Translations under genes and position numbers: made by a program
Source of the DNA: Campylobacteraceae bacterium
Lineage (GTDB): Bacteria; Campylobacterota; Campylobacteria; Campylobacterales; Sulfurovaceae
Reading direction: 5' to 3'
Assembly (NCBI GenBank): GCA_027080995.1
Contig: JALWNT010000050.1
Location: 1-48,387, forward strand
Length of the DNA stretch: 48,387 nt
Shown: piece by piece, positions 8,380 through 17,695 of the stretch
Position numbering within the stretch: the stretch's first letter is position 1
Layout: every line of letters begins with the position of its first letter
The notes under the pieces: generated by a model
Seen by the model: only the letters and a program-made list of their open reading frames with translations
Databases searched by the model: none
Told to the model about the DNA's origin: nothing

Positions 8380-9864
8380 TCAACCGGCGATCAGCGACGC
8401 ATCCATCTCCTCGGGCTTTTCGAGGCCCATCAGCTCCAGCACCGTCGGAGCGATATTGTTCAAGCCGCCGTGTTCGACGAGTTTCGTCACTCCCGGCGCC
8501 TTGACGAAGGCCCAGACGTCTCCCACGGTGTGATTGGTCAAGACGTTGCCCTCGGCATCGCACATCTCTTCGCAGTTGCCGTGGTCGGAGGTGAGGATCA
8601 CGTTGTACCCCTCCTTCTGCGCCTCTTCAAAAATTTTCCCCAGTTCGGCATCCACCGCTTCGACGGCTTTGACCGCCGCATCGAAATTGCCGGTGTGGCC
8701 GACCATATCGCCGTTAGCGAAGTTGACCACGATAAAGTCGTACCCTTCCTCCATCGCTTTGCGTACCGCCTCTCCCACTTCGGGCGCACTCATCTCGGGC
8801 TTGAGATCGTAGGTTTTGACCTGGGGGCTGGGGATCAGCACCCGGCTCTCGCCCTCCATCGGCTCTTCGACTCCGCCGTTGAAGAAAAAGGTGACGTGAG
8901 CGTACTTTTCCGTCTCGGCGGTATGCAGCTGCCGCAGGCCGGCGCGGCTGATCACCTCCGCCAGAGTGTTTTCGGGCGCCTCTTTGGGGAAGAGCACCGG
9001 ATAGGGGAAGCCGGCATCATACTGTGTCATCGTCGCGATGTGGAGTTTGAGCGGTTTGCGCTCGAATTTGTCGAAGTCGGGATCCCCCAGAGCGGTCGTG
9101 ATCTCCCGCACCCGGTCGGAGCGGAAATTGGCGACGATCACCCCGTCACCGTCGCGCATCCCCTCATAGCCTTCGAAAGCGGTCGGCAGGATGAATTCAT
9201 CGGTCACCCCTTCGTCGTAACTCTTCAGTACGTATTCGATGGGGGGATAGTGGGTTTTGGGCGTCGCTTCGGCGATGGCGCGATACCCCTTCTCCACCCG
9301 CTCCCAGCGATTGTCCCGGTCCATCGCGTAAAAACGCCCTCCCAGGCTGGCGATGCGGACATTGTCGTTGAGGATCGCTTCGACCTTGCGCAGGTACTCC
9401 GGCGCCGACGTAGGCGAGACATCCCGGCCGTCGGTAATCAGATGCAGCCAGACTTTTTTGCCTTTGGCTTCGAGGATCTTCGCCAGGCCCAGGATGTGAT
9501 CGAGATGGGAGTGGACTCCCCCGTCGCTCATCAAGCCGATGATGTGCATATCTTTGCTCTTCTCCACCGTCTCCAGCAAAGCCGGATTTTCGGCAAGCGA
9601 TCCGTCCTCGAGCGCCAGAGAGATTTTGACCAGATCCTGATAGAGCACCCGGCCGCTGCCGATGGTCATATGGCCCACTTCCGAATTTCCCATCTGTCCT
9701 TCGGGAAGCCCCACACTCAGACCGTAGGTGGAAATCAGTGTATGGGGCACCTCTTCGAAAAGTTTGTCGTAGGTGGGGGTCTTGGCCGCTTCGAAAGCGT
9801 TGACTTTGCTTTCGGGTTTGTAGCCGATTCCGTCGGTAATAATCAGGAGAGTCTTTTTCTGCAT
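8380..9864 (-). CDS. gpmI: 2,3-bisphosphoglycerate-independent phosphoglycerate mutase
   Basis: Interconverts 3- and 2-phosphoglycerate with two Mn ions and a phosphoserine intermediate. From the ATG at 9864 ([15 protein letters not shown]) it is 494 residues, the usual size. Visible are the metal-binding DGIG, the catalytic Ser loop [25 protein letters not shown], and the C-terminal [10 protein letters not shown] and [15 protein letters not shown]. The frame is open upstream for 41 more codons, but AGGAAAA 7 nt before 9864 and the family N-terminus fix the start. It is divergent from mraY, the arrangement I recall from Campylobacter. Confidence 0.96.
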   Translation of the reverse strand: MQKKTLLIITDGIGYKPESKVNAFEAAKTPTYDKLFEEVPHTLISTYGLSVGLPEGQMGNSEVGHMTIGSGRVLYQDLVKISLALEDGSLAENPALLETVEKSKDMHIIGLMSDGGVHSHLDHILGLAKILEAKGKKVWLHLITDGRDVSPTSAPEYLRKVEAILNDNVRIASLGGRFYAMDRDNRWERVEKGYRAIAEATPKTHYPPIEYVLKSYDEGVTDEFILPTAFEGYEGMRDGDGVIVANFRSDRVREITTALGDPDFDKFERKPLKLHIATMTQYDAGFPYPVLFPKEAPENTLAEVISRAGLRQLHTAETEKYAHVTFFFNGGVEEPMEGESRVLIPSPQVKTYDLKPEMSAPEVGEAVRKAMEEGYDFIVVNFANGDMVGHTGNFDAAVKAVEAVDAELGKIFEEAQKEGYNVILTSDHGNCEEMCDAEGNVLTNHTVGDVWAFVKAPGVTKLVEHGGLNNIAPTVLELMGLEKPEEMDASLIAG

Positions 9865-9884
9865 CCATTTTTCCTTTTTGACGA

Positions 9885-9925
9885 CAATGAGTTTTATATT
9901 ATTGTAGTAAAATAGCATTTCTCGA
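9885..9925. promoter_or_regulatory. Divergent gpmI/mraY promoter region
   Basis: A short AT-rich stretch between the two starts. It holds TATAAA-like bases on the minus strand for gpmI and TAAAAT on the plus strand for mraY. These are pattern matches only. Confidence 0.35.
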
Positions 9926-9966
9926 CCGTTTAAGTCAAACATCCAGGCCACTTGTGAAAGAGGATT

Positions 9967-11028
9967 ATGCTCTATTATCTTCATCAACTACTTGATATTC
10001 ATCTCTTTTTCTACATCTCCGTTCGAGCCGGTTTCGCCTTTTTTATCAGTTTTTGCCTAACGCTTTTCCTGCTTCCCCGCTACATCGCCTGGGCCAAAGC
10101 CCGCAAAGCAAACCAACCCATCAACAAATACGTCCCCGCCCACGAAGAGAAACAGCACACCCCGACGATGGGGGGCGCGATTTTTATCTTTTCGACCGTC
10201 GTCGCGGCGCTTTTAACCGCCCGATTGGACAATCTCTATGTCCTCGGCGGGCTTCTGACCCTCGTCGGTTTCGCCGCCGTCGGGCTCAAAGACGACCTGG
10301 GCAAAGTCCTCAGCGGAGACAATCTTCAGGGATTGACCGCCCGGGGAAAGATGGGCCTGCTGATTCTCGTCTCTGCGGCCGTGGCGCTTCTGCTCATCTA
10401 CGGCGCCCATTTTCCCACCGACTTCTACGTTCCTTTTTACAAAAAGCCGCTCTTTACGATGGGGCTCTGGGCGGTGCCGTTCTGGGTCCTCGTGATGATC
10501 GCCACCTCCAACGCCGTCAATCTCACCGACGGACTCGACGGGCTCGCTACCGTCCCCTCCGTGATCGCCCTGGGAACCCTGGGAATCATCGTCTACATCA
10601 CCGGGCACGCCTTTTTTTCCAGCTACCTTCTGCTCCCCAACATCCGAGGAGTCGGTGAAGTGAGCATCCTCGCCGCCGCCCTGGCCGGAGGGTTGCTCGG
10701 CTTTTTGTGGTACAACTGCTATCCCGCCGAAATCTTTATGGGGGACACCGGCTCGCTCTCCATCGGCGCTTTTCTCGCCTATTTGGCCATTCTGGGCAAG
10801 AGCGAAGTGCTGCTGATCCTCATCGGCATCATCTTCGTCATCGAAACCGTCTCGGTCATCCTCCAAGTCGGCAGCTGGAAAATCCGCCAAAAACGGGTCT
10901 TTTTGATGGCCCCCATTCACCACCATTTCGAGATGAAGCAGTGGCCCGAAAACAAAATCATCGTCCGCTTTTGGATGATCGCTTTTTTGGCGAACCTTTT
11001 GGCACTGATTACGTTGAAGATACGATGA
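9967..11028 (+). CDS. mraY: Phospho-N-acetylmuramoyl-pentapeptide transferase
   Basis: Makes lipid I by transferring phospho-MurNAc-pentapeptide to undecaprenyl phosphate at the cytoplasmic face of the inner membrane. The 353 residues form about ten hydrophobic helices. Family motifs include [50 protein letters not shown], and the HHHFE block ([15 protein letters not shown]). Start ATG at 9967 follows AAAGAGG. murD follows after a 235-nt repeat-bearing spacer. Confidence 0.97.
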   Translation: MLYYLHQLLDIHLFFYISVRAGFAFFISFCLTLFLLPRYIAWAKARKANQPINKYVPAHEEKQHTPTMGGAIFIFSTVVAALLTARLDNLYVLGGLLTLVGFAAVGLKDDLGKVLSGDNLQGLTARGKMGLLILVSAAVALLLIYGAHFPTDFYVPFYKKPLFTMGLWAVPFWVLVMIATSNAVNLTDGLDGLATVPSVIALGTLGIIVYITGHAFFSSYLLLPNIRGVGEVSILAAALAGGLLGFLWYNCYPAEIFMGDTGSLSIGAFLAYLAILGKSEVLLILIGIIFVIETVSVILQVGSWKIRQKRVFLMAPIHHHFEMKQWPENKIIVRFWMIAFLANLLALITLKIR

Positions 11029-11242
11029 ATTTGGGTATTAGGTATTGGGTATTGGGTATTGGGGGCGCCTGCGGCGCAGTCGTACGGCGTACGTTCTGGC
11101 GCCTTCGGCGACGGCATCGGGCAGTGGACATCGGGCATTGTGTACGCCTGTGGCTTGACCGGAAAACACCTAAGCTTTATGAAGAGATATTTCCCATCCA
11201 AAATCCAAAATCCAAAATCCAAAATCTCTCGCTTTCTCACTT
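11029..11242 (+). repeat. Intergenic mosaic mraY-murD
   Basis: Directly after the mraY stop are four GGGTATT heptads (11031-11060). GC-rich palindromic words follow (GGCGCCTGCGGCGC, GGCGCCTTCGGCG) and degenerate CATCGGGCATTG words. Four CCAAAAT heptads lie at about 11194-11226. The order and G/C polarity match the other mosaics. No gene is apparent. Confidence 0.85.
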
Positions 11243-11271
11243 GTTTCATCGGAGCACGCTCCGATGAAACA
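11242..11271 (+). promoter_or_regulatory. Start-site hairpin of murD
   Basis: GTTTCATCGGAG (11243-11254) and CTCCGATGAAAC (11259-11270) pair perfectly around the loop CACG, with one more T-A pair outside. The Shine-Dalgarno CGGAG lies in the 5' arm and the ATG (11264) in the 3' arm. Folded RNA would hide both. Confidence 0.75.
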
Positions 11272-12544
11272 GCTCTCCTTTTTCGGTTACGGCAAAACGA
11301 CACGGGCCATCGCCAAACTGCTGGGTGACGGGTTTGATTTTTACGACGATCGTTGTGAAAAGAGTTGGACCGACGAGGCGGGAAACCGCATCCACCCCTC
11401 AAGCGATTTCGATCCCGATCAAAGTCTGATAGAGATCCTCACCCCCAGCATCCGCCCCGACAGCCCTCTGCTCGCCCGGGCAAAAAATCCCGTCAGTGAG
11501 TACGACCTCTTTCTCAGCCGCCAATGGATGAATTCTTTCAGCGATGACGATCGCCGATATCTTCCATCTTCCATCTTCCACCTCCTCTGCGCTCCGCGCA
11601 CCGTCTGGGTCTCCGGAACCAACGGGAAAACCACCACCACCCAAATGATCACCCATCTTCTCGAAAAGCGCGGGGCCGTCGCCGGAGGCAACATCGGCAC
11701 TCCCCTGGCCGAACTCGATCCCCACGCGACGCTCTGGGTCTTGGAGACCAGCTCCTTCACCCTTCACCACACCCGTTTCGCCCGGCCCGACCTCTACGTA
11801 CTGCTGCCGGTGACGCCCGATCATCTCGATTGGCACGGAGGCGGCGAAGCCTACGCGGCCGACAAACTCTCCCCGCTGAAGAGAATGCGCGAAGGAGAGT
11901 TGGCCCTGATCCCCTCCGGAATGGAGCCGCCCGAAACGGCGGCCTGGGTCGTCGCCTACGACGGGAATGCTTTTTTGGAGGAGTTTTTCAATCTCGATAG
12001 TTCCCGGATCCGCTACAAAGCGGCTTTTCTCCAGGATGCTCTGCTGGCGCTCGCCGTCAGCCGTGCACTTTTCGACGAAGCGGATTATGCACGCCTTGAG
12101 AGCTTTGCTCGGGATCCCCACCGTCAGCAGGAGCTCACCGACGCTCGGGGGCGCCTCTGGGTCAACGACTCCAAAGCCACCAACCTCGATGCCGCCCTGC
12201 AGGCTCTGGAAGCCTACCGGGATCGCAAAATCCACCTCCTCGCCGGCGGAGATGACAAGGGGGTCGATATGACCCCCCTCTTTGAACGACTCAAAGAGCT
12301 TGATGTCGAACTCTATACTTTAGGAAGCAACAGCCGACGCCTCGAGACCTTAGCCAAACGCCACGGAATCTCCGTCCACGCCTTTGGCACACTCGCAGAA
12401 GCCCTCCCCGCCTTGGAAAATCGGCTACACCCCGGAGAGGTCGCTCTCCTCTCTCCTGCCGCCGCCAGCCTCGATCAATTCTCCTCCTACGCCGAACGGG
12501 GCGAACTCTTTATGGATTTTGTCAGAAAAATTGGGAACCGATAG
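11264..12544 (+). CDS. murD: UDP-N-acetylmuramoyl-L-alanine--D-glutamate ligase
   Basis: Adds D-glutamate to UDP-MurNAc-L-Ala in the cytoplasm, the step before MurE. The 426 residues show a short N-terminal Rossmann part (FFGYGKTTRAIAKLL), the Mur ligase P-loop VSGTNGKTTTTQMI near residue 124, and the central domain with LVLLPVTPDHLDWHGG-like text. The C-terminal domain has DPHRQQ, VNDSKATNLDAALQAL and LAGGDDKGVD. Divergence of the N-terminal third is common in this phylum. The start lies inside a strong hairpin, so translation may be gated. Confidence 0.95.
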   Translation: MKQLSFFGYGKTTRAIAKLLGDGFDFYDDRCEKSWTDEAGNRIHPSSDFDPDQSLIEILTPSIRPDSPLLARAKNPVSEYDLFLSRQWMNSFSDDDRRYLPSSIFHLLCAPRTVWVSGTNGKTTTTQMITHLLEKRGAVAGGNIGTPLAELDPHATLWVLETSSFTLHHTRFARPDLYVLLPVTPDHLDWHGGGEAYAADKLSPLKRMREGELALIPSGMEPPETAAWVVAYDGNAFLEEFFNLDSSRIRYKAAFLQDALLALAVSRALFDEADYARLESFARDPHRQQELTDARGRLWVNDSKATNLDAALQALEAYRDRKIHLLAGGDDKGVDMTPLFERLKELDVELYTLGSNSRRLETLAKRHGISVHAFGTLAEALPALENRLHPGEVALLSPAAASLDQFSSYAERGELFMDFVRKIGNR

Positions 12545-12548
12545 GGGC

Positions 12549-13373
12549 TCATCTTTTTCGACGCAAATAGGTATCCATCCGGTTGAACCAACCTCTACGG
12601 AAGCGCCATAGACGACGCTCAGGAGGGGCGATATGGATGAGCCGCTCGAGCACTCGCTTGCCCGCGACGGAAAAGGCGTGACAGGGATCCGGATCCTTCG
12701 GATTCATTCGGGTAAGGACCTGATAGAGTCCCCAGCCCTTTCCTTGATAGCGTTCACCGGGGTTGATCCCGTCGCCTTTGAAATTGATATAATCGATCAG
12801 GATGTACGCCCCCTGCGGATCAATCCTACCGTCGCGGCGATAGAGGAGACGTCGATAGTTGGTTTCGACGATTTTCCCCTGTCCGTGCGCCCGGGCGTAG
12901 GCGAGGATCTTGGGATAGGAAGCGTTGAGGCGATGGAGCATGAAGCGCGCCTGCAACCCTTTCGTCCGGTCGAGAAAGTCCGTCAACTCCCGCATCCGCT
13001 TCGTATTCTTCGCCTTAGCCCGTTTCCACGCCTCATAGTTCGGCCAGACGCAATGGGTCCGGAGCGTCAGCCAGTGCGGAGGCCGGGCACCGTGGGCGAC
13101 GAGAAAGCGGAGCATCGGCGGAAAGGCTTCCCAGAACCACATCGGTTTGTCGGCCGTATACCAGATAAAGTGGCCGATCCCGCAGGAGGCGAACTCTTCA
13201 CCCTTGTTCCACCAGACCAATTTCCGTTTGAGCCCGGATCCTTCATTGAGCCATATTTTTCGGGCGATCTGTCGCGCCTGAGAATCACTGAGCCTAAGCT
13301 CGGACGGAAACAGAAATGAGGAGAGAAGGCACAATAGAACCAAGATATGCTTCCCATCCCACCGAAAAATCAC
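12549..13373 (-). CDS. Exported protein of unknown function, possibly lysozyme-like
   Basis: The 274 residues start with a signal peptide (MIFRWDGKHILVLLCLLSS, cleavage near residue 24). The mature protein is basic and rich in Trp and Arg. An invariant-looking block EGSG (E44) followed by VWWNKGEEFASCGIGHFIWY suggests the substrate-cleft pattern of lysozyme-type hydrolases, with a glutamate ahead of a GIGH loop. A later block DYINFKGDGINPGERYQGKG is also motif-like. I have no firm family name, and the muramidase idea is inference only. It starts 11 nt after bcp ends, so the two are probably one operon; it is convergent with murD. Confidence 0.55.
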   Translation of the reverse strand: MIFRWDGKHILVLLCLLSSFLFPSELRLSDSQARQIARKIWLNEGSGLKRKLVWWNKGEEFASCGIGHFIWYTADKPMWFWEAFPPMLRFLVAHGARPPHWLTLRTHCVWPNYEAWKRAKAKNTKRMRELTDFLDRTKGLQARFMLHRLNASYPKILAYARAHGQGKIVETNYRRLLYRRDGRIDPQGAYILIDYINFKGDGINPGERYQGKGWGLYQVLTRMNPKDPDPCHAFSVAGKRVLERLIHIAPPERRLWRFRRGWFNRMDTYLRRKR

Positions 13374-13384
13374 TCTCCCTCTCC

Positions 13385-13855
13385 TTAACTTTGGACAAGC
13401 TCCTTAAGCCGTTGGAGAACCTCTTCCACATGCCCCTTGACACGGACCTTCTCCCACTTTTCCCGGATGAGGCCGTCAGGATCGATAAGGAAGGTGGAAC
13501 GAACGACACCCATGTACTCCCTTCCGTAATTTTTCTTGAGCTGCCAGACGCCGTAAGCTTGACAAACCTCTTTCTCTTCGTCGGAGAGGAGCGTAATTTT
13601 GAGCTCCTTTTTGGCGATGAAGTTCTGATGCTTCCGCACACTGTCGGGACTGACCCCCAAAACGGTGGCTCCCAACGACCGAAAATCCTCCAAATGTGCG
13701 GTAAAATCCAACGCTTCGGTGGTACAACCGGGAGTATTGTCCTTGGGATAGAAATAGAGGACCACCCAACTGCCCTGCAAATCACGCAGACAAACTTCCT
13801 CGTTGTCCTGGTTGGGAAGACAGAAATCCGGGGCTTTTTCTCCGACATTGGGCAT
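13385..13855 (-). CDS. bcp: Peroxiredoxin, Bcp/PrxQ type
   Basis: Thiol peroxidase that reduces hydrogen peroxide and organic peroxides in the cytoplasm. The 156 residues have the thioredoxin-like fold and the active-site stretch YFYPKDNTPGCTTEALDF with peroxidatic Cys44. The usual PrxQ resolving Cys five positions on is Leu49 here. Other cysteines are C12, C22 and one near residue 97, so the resolving partner is either atypical or external. It heads a two-gene unit with the exported protein and is divergent from the 70-residue ORF. Confidence 0.9.
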   Translation of the reverse strand: MPNVGEKAPDFCLPNQDNEEVCLRDLQGSWVVLYFYPKDNTPGCTTEALDFTAHLEDFRSLGATVLGVSPDSVRKHQNFIAKKELKITLLSDEEKEVCQAYGVWQLKKNYGREYMGVVRSTFLIDPDGLIREKWEKVRVKGHVEEVLQRLKELVQS

Positions 13856-13918
13856 AATTACTCCTTCGAAATGTTCAAATTCATGGAATGAGACTGAAGT
13901 ATAACAAAAGGCAAACTA

Positions 13919-14131
13919 ATGGATGTGAAAAAGCGAGAGCTTCTGAAGCGAATCGAAGCCCTGATGCGTTACGATGACTCCGCAGAGACGACCATCGAAC
14001 CCTCGCTGCTGAAATATTTGGATGAAACGGCTCTACAACATCTCATAAATTCCTTGGAAAAACGACGAGAAAATCTTTTGGAAGAGGAGCGTGAGTGGTT
14101 ATCCCGTTTTCGCAAAGAGGAGCTTTCATGA
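13919..14131 (+). CDS. Small conserved-looking protein coupled to the PHP phosphatase
   Basis: A 70-residue charged, helical protein (MDVKKRELLKRIEALMRYDD at the start, then a Glu/Arg-rich helix). I do not recognise a family. Its TGA overlaps the ATG of the next gene as ATGA, the usual sign of translational coupling. A TATAAC box lies about 20 nt upstream. Codon use resembles the neighbours. Its real status rests on the overlap and the good promoter spacing. Confidence 0.6.
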   Translation: MDVKKRELLKRIEALMRYDDSAETTIEPSLLKYLDETALQHLINSLEKRRENLLEEEREWLSRFRKEELS

Positions 14132-14907
14132 CCATCGACCTTCACAACCACACGCCTCTATGCAACCACGCCGAAGGCAGCCCCGAAGAGTATGTCGAAG
14201 CCGCCATCGCCAAAGGGATCGACATCTTCGGTTTCGCCGACCACGCTCCGATGGAGTTCGACCCGAAATACAGGATGGGCTTCGATAAGATGAAAGAGTA
14301 CGAAGCATCCGTCAGGGCGCTGGCGGAACGTTATCGGGGAACGATCGAAATCCGCCTGGGGTATGAAGTGGATTACCTCCCCGGGCGAATGGATGAGCGG
14401 GTGTTGAACGCCGACGTGGATTACCTCATCGGCTCGGTTCACTTCATCGACGACTGGGGCTTCGACAATCCCGAATTCATCGGCCGCTACGACGGGGCAG
14501 ATCTCGAGACGATCTGGCGGGAATATTTCGATGCGGTGGAGGCGATGGCACGCTCGGGGCTCTTCGACATCGCCGGCCATCTGGATCTGATCAAAGTCTT
14601 CAACTACCGTCCCGAGGGGGACATACGCCCTCTGGCGGAGGGGGCGCTCGACGCTCTGGCACGCGGTGAGATGGCGCTGGAGCTCAACGCCGCGGGCTGG
14701 CGCAAACCCGTGGCGGAAGCCTACCCCTCTTTGGATCTGTTGCGGATGGCCCGTGACCGCCGGATCCCGATCACCTTCGCCTCCGACGCCCACAGCCCCG
14801 CACAGGTGGGCTACCGGATGGAGGCGCTGCACGCTCTGGCACGCGAAGCGGGCTACGACGAGGCTGCGGATTTCCGTAACAGAGAGCGCTATCTGCTCAA
14901 ATTTTAG
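14128..14907 (+). CDS. Histidinol-phosphatase, PHP family (HisJ/HisK type)
   Basis: Metal-dependent phosphatase that removes phosphate from histidinol phosphate in histidine synthesis. The 259 residues begin [17 protein letters not shown] with the metal-binding HxH (H6, H8). Further PHP motifs are [35 protein letters not shown] and [13 protein letters not shown]. The frame extends upstream, but AGGAG 6 nt before 14128 and the family start settle it. Many PHP enzymes act on other phosphate esters, so the substrate is inferred; hisH and hisA lie 13 kb away. Confidence 0.82.
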   Translation: MTIDLHNHTPLCNHAEGSPEEYVEAAIAKGIDIFGFADHAPMEFDPKYRMGFDKMKEYEASVRALAERYRGTIEIRLGYEVDYLPGRMDERVLNADVDYLIGSVHFIDDWGFDNPEFIGRYDGADLETIWREYFDAVEAMARSGLFDIAGHLDLIKVFNYRPEGDIRPLAEGALDALARGEMALELNAAGWRKPVAEAYPSLDLLRMARDRRIPITFASDAHSPAQVGYRMEALHALAREAGYDEAADFRNRERYLLKF

Positions 14908-14942
14908 GCACAACGGCCAACTCTTTCCAAAGAAAGAGGGGG

Positions 14943-14948
14943 TATAAT
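14943..14948 (+). promoter_or_regulatory. -10 box for glnA
   Basis: TATAAT in GGGTATAATGG, 30 nt before the glnA start. No -24/-12 (sigma-54) pattern was seen. Confidence 0.55.
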
Positions 14949-14978
14949 GGAGCCACCAACATTTCAGGAGGATATTCC

Positions 14979-16412
14979 ATGGGCAAATTTGTCAACAATA
15001 CCGAAGAGTTTTTCTCTTTCTGTAAAGAGAACGAAGTCGAATTCGTCGACTTCCGCTTTACCGACATCAAAGGTGCATGGCACCACATCACCTACTGCAT
15101 CGACGCCGTCAGCGCCGATTCCCTCGAGCACGGGATTCCTTTCGACGGAAGCTCCATCGAAGCATGGCAGCCCATCAACGAATCGGATATGCTGCTCAAG
15201 CCCGACGTTCCCACCGCCTTCCTCGACCCCTTTACCGCCGATCCTACGATCGTCGTCTTCTGCGACGTCTACGACATCTACAAGAACGACCTCTACGAAA
15301 AGTGCCCCCGCTCCATCGCCAAAAAAGCCCTCGAGCACCTGGCACAGACCGGCATCGGCGACGTCGCCTATTTCGGTCCTGAGAACGAGTTCTTCATCTT
15401 CGACAACGTCGTAATCAAAGACGAAATCAACGAATCCTACTACCGCCTCGACAGCGACGAGGGTGAGTGGAGCGATGACGCCCAATACGAAGACGTCATC
15501 AACACCGGCCACCGCCCCCGCACCAAAGGCGGATACTTCCCCGTCATGCCCACCGACTCTACCGTCGATCTGCGGGCCGAGATGGTCCAGATCATGCAAG
15601 AAATCGGCCTCGAGGTCGTTTTGCACCACCACGAAGTCGCTCAGGCCCAGGCCGAGATCGGCGTCAAGTTCGGCGATCTGATCGAAGCCGCGGACAATGT
15701 CCAAAAGTACAAGTACGTCGTCAAGATGGTCGCCCACCTCAACGGCAAGAGCGCGACCTTTATGCCCAAGCCCCTCTACAACGACAACGGAAACGGTATG
15801 CACGTGCACCAGTCGATCTGGAAAGAGGGCAAAAACCTCTTCTATCAGGCCGGCGAATACGCCAACCTGAGCAAAACCGCCCTGGATTACCTCAGCGGTA
15901 TCTTCAAGCACTCCGCAGCGGTCGCCGCCATCACCAACGCCACCACCAACAGCTACCGCCGTCTGCTCCCCGGCTTCGAAGCGCCCCGGATCCTGACCTT
16001 CTCCAGTCAGAACCGCTCCGCCGCCTGCCGGATCCCCTACGGTGCCGGTGAAGCCGCCACCCGTCTGGAGACCCGCTTCCCCGACAGCAGCGCCAACCCC
16101 TACCTCTGCTTCGCGGCTCTGATGATGGCGGGCCTCGACGGCATCAAAGCCGGCGGTTACGAGCTGGTCGGGCCCGTCAACGAGGATCTCTTCGAACTGA
16201 CCCGCGAAGACCTCAAAGAGCGCAAGATCCCTGAGCTGCCTGACACGCTGCGCGACGCGCTGCAGGCTCTCGAGGTCGATCACGACTTCCTGGCCCCCGT
16301 CTTCAGCAAAGAGTTTGTCGAAACGTACATCGACTACAAGTTCGAAACCCAAGTCATCCCCGTCGAGGGGCGCCCCACCCCCTTCGAAGTCAAAAGCACC
16401 TACAGCTGCTAA
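14979..16412 (+). CDS. glnA: Glutamine synthetase, type I
   Basis: Forms glutamine from glutamate, ammonia and ATP as a dodecamer; the main ammonium-assimilation step. The 477 residues show the family blocks [17 protein letters not shown], the metal and glutamate site [23 protein letters not shown], and the ATP-site [11 protein letters not shown] near residue 345. The adenylylation tyrosine that GSI-beta enzymes carry in an NLYDLP-like loop is Phe405 here (EDLFELT). Control by adenylylation is therefore unlikely; the same absence has been reported for Helicobacter pylori. It has its own TATAAT and a strong terminator. Confidence 0.97.
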   Translation: MGKFVNNTEEFFSFCKENEVEFVDFRFTDIKGAWHHITYCIDAVSADSLEHGIPFDGSSIEAWQPINESDMLLKPDVPTAFLDPFTADPTIVVFCDVYDIYKNDLYEKCPRSIAKKALEHLAQTGIGDVAYFGPENEFFIFDNVVIKDEINESYYRLDSDEGEWSDDAQYEDVINTGHRPRTKGGYFPVMPTDSTVDLRAEMVQIMQEIGLEVVLHHHEVAQAQAEIGVKFGDLIEAADNVQKYKYVVKMVAHLNGKSATFMPKPLYNDNGNGMHVHQSIWKEGKNLFYQAGEYANLSKTALDYLSGIFKHSAAVAAITNATTNSYRRLLPGFEAPRILTFSSQNRSAACRIPYGAGEAATRLETRFPDSSANPYLCFAALMMAGLDGIKAGGYELVGPVNEDLFELTREDLKERKIPELPDTLRDALQALEVDHDFLAPVFSKEFVETYIDYKFETQVIPVEGRPTPFEVKSTYSC

Positions 16413-16423
16413 GGCTTCTTATC

Positions 16424-16457
16424 CGCCCGGGGATTTTCCCGGGCGATTTTTCCTTTT
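16424..16457 (+). terminator. Rho-independent terminator of glnA
   Basis: Stem CGCCCGGG (16424-16431) with CCCGGGCG (16438-16445), a 6-nt loop, then ATTTTTCCTTTTC. It sits 12 nt past the glnA stop. Confidence 0.9.
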
Positions 16458-16564
16458 CTTTTCTCAAAAAATCCCCATAAATCATCTTACACAAAATTAA
16501 AACGGTGCTATTCATGGCGTCACTGATAAGACGGCAGTTCTTCGCGTTTTCTTTTTCTTTGCTT

Positions 16565-16615
16565 CGTTTCTCTTTTCTTTGTCGCGAAACAAAGAAAAAG
16601 AAATGAAGAGAAACG
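16565..16615. repeat. Long inverted repeat between glnA and azlD
   Basis: CGTTTCTCTTTTCTTTGT pairs with an ACAAAG...GAGAAACG arm around the CGCGAA loop. The inner 36 nt (16573-16608) recur exactly at 32491-32526. Both are in convergent gene gaps, so a two-way terminator or a dispersed palindrome are both possible. Confidence 0.75.
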
Positions 16616-16616
16616 A

Positions 16617-16937
16617 TTAAAACAGCTGCACCATCGCCATATAGGTCGCCGTTCCGCCGAAGATCGAAATAAGATAGTTATCGAAAAGTCGATGTAGCAG
16701 CATCGTTACGGCGATCCCTCCCAGCTCTTTGAGCCCGTAGGGAGCGGAACCGAAATCTACTGAAGAGAGTGTATAAAAAATCAAGATCGTCAGAATGATC
16801 GGCGGGAAATTCTCTTCGACGAAGATCACCGCACGCGGCGGCCGACGGCGGGAGAAGAAAAGAAAAGGCGCTATTCGGGTCAGCAGATTGGCAAGCGCCA
16901 TTACCCCCACCGCTTCCCAGATCCAAAGCTCATTCAT
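16617..16937 (-). CDS. azlD: Branched-chain amino acid export subunit AzlD
   Basis: Small inner-membrane partner of AzlC. From the ATG at 16937 it is 106 residues with about three to four hydrophobic helices (LWIWEAVGVMALANLLTR, PIILTILIFYTL, and a C-terminal helix pair). The AzlD-like LTRIAPFLFF segment is present. It overlaps the azlC stop by 8 nt, so translation is coupled. In-frame codons upstream of 16937 lie inside azlC and are not used. Confidence 0.85.
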   Translation of the reverse strand: MNELWIWEAVGVMALANLLTRIAPFLFFSRRRPPRAVIFVEENFPPIILTILIFYTLSSVDFGSAPYGLKELGGIAVTMLLHRLFDNYLISIFGGTATYMAMVQLF

Positions 16938-17631
16938 GGCCTTTTCCTCTTTTTTCCAACTTTTCCCGCAATGCGAACATCCCCAGCAAGGCCAGCGCAA
17001 TCGCCGTAATCAGCATCCGATCCCGACTCACCAGAGTCATCGCAATCAGCGAAGCTGCCGCTCCGATCAAAAAAGGAAGTGCATCCCGGCGCTGTTTGTA
17101 CTGCTCCATCGCCAAAACCACAAAGAGCGCCGTCAAAGAAAAATCGAGTCCCCGCGTATCGAAACGAACCATCCGTCCAAACAGCGCTCCCGCCAGTGTC
17201 CCGCCGACCCAATAACCCTGATTGAGCGCCGCGAGAAAAAAGAGATACCAACGCCGCTTGAGCCGGGGATCCTCCCGCATAGTCGTCATCAGCGCATAGG
17301 TCTCGTCGGTCAACGCGAAGATGAGATAGGGACGCAGAGATCCCGCTTTTTTAAATTTTTTCAGGAGGGAGAGACCGTAAAAGGCTTGACGAATGTTGAC
17401 GAAAATCGACGCGACGAAGATTTGCCCCAGCCCCGTCTTGGCCTGGAAAAACCCCAGCGCCAAAAACTGTAGGGCCCCGGCATAGATCAGTGTCGACATC
17501 GCCACCGGAAGGATCCAGGGGTACCCCTGCGAAGTCATCAAGAGACCGAAAGCAAAACCAAGGACACTGTAGCCCATCATTACCGGTATCGACGCTTTGA
17601 AAGCGGCTGACAACTCCCGACGGTATTTCAT
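16930..17631 (-). CDS. azlC: Branched-chain amino acid export subunit AzlC
   Basis: Inner-membrane permease of the AzlC/YgaZ family that with AzlD (YgaH) exports branched-chain amino acids or analogues. The 233 residues start MKYRRELSAAFKASIPVMMGY and keep the family text GFAFGLLMTSQGYPW, NIRQAFYGLSLL, and FALTDETYALMT. About eight hydrophobic segments are visible. It heads the azlCD unit; a minus-strand TATAAT is 28 nt upstream. Confidence 0.9.
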   Translation of the reverse strand: MKYRRELSAAFKASIPVMMGYSVLGFAFGLLMTSQGYPWILPVAMSTLIYAGALQFLALGFFQAKTGLGQIFVASIFVNIRQAFYGLSLLKKFKKAGSLRPYLIFALTDETYALMTTMREDPRLKRRWYLFFLAALNQGYWVGGTLAGALFGRMVRFDTRGLDFSLTALFVVLAMEQYKQRRDALPFLIGAAASLIAMTLVSRDRMLITAIALALLGMFALREKLEKRGKGHE

Positions 17632-17658
17632 TCTCTCCTACTCTATGGAAATTTGAGT

Positions 17659-17664
17659 ATTATA
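17659..17664 (-). promoter_or_regulatory. -10 box for azlCD
   Basis: TATAAT on the minus strand, 28 nt before the azlC start, within the divergent gap to the cytochrome gene. Confidence 0.5.
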
Positions 17665-17695
17665 TCAGCAAAAACGCTATAGGATGGAGGAAGAA

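Noticed and set aside
9865-9987. 41-residue upstream extension of GpmI
   Set aside because: It runs into the mraY start region, and the family N-terminus [12 protein letters not shown] has a good ribosome binding site at 9864.
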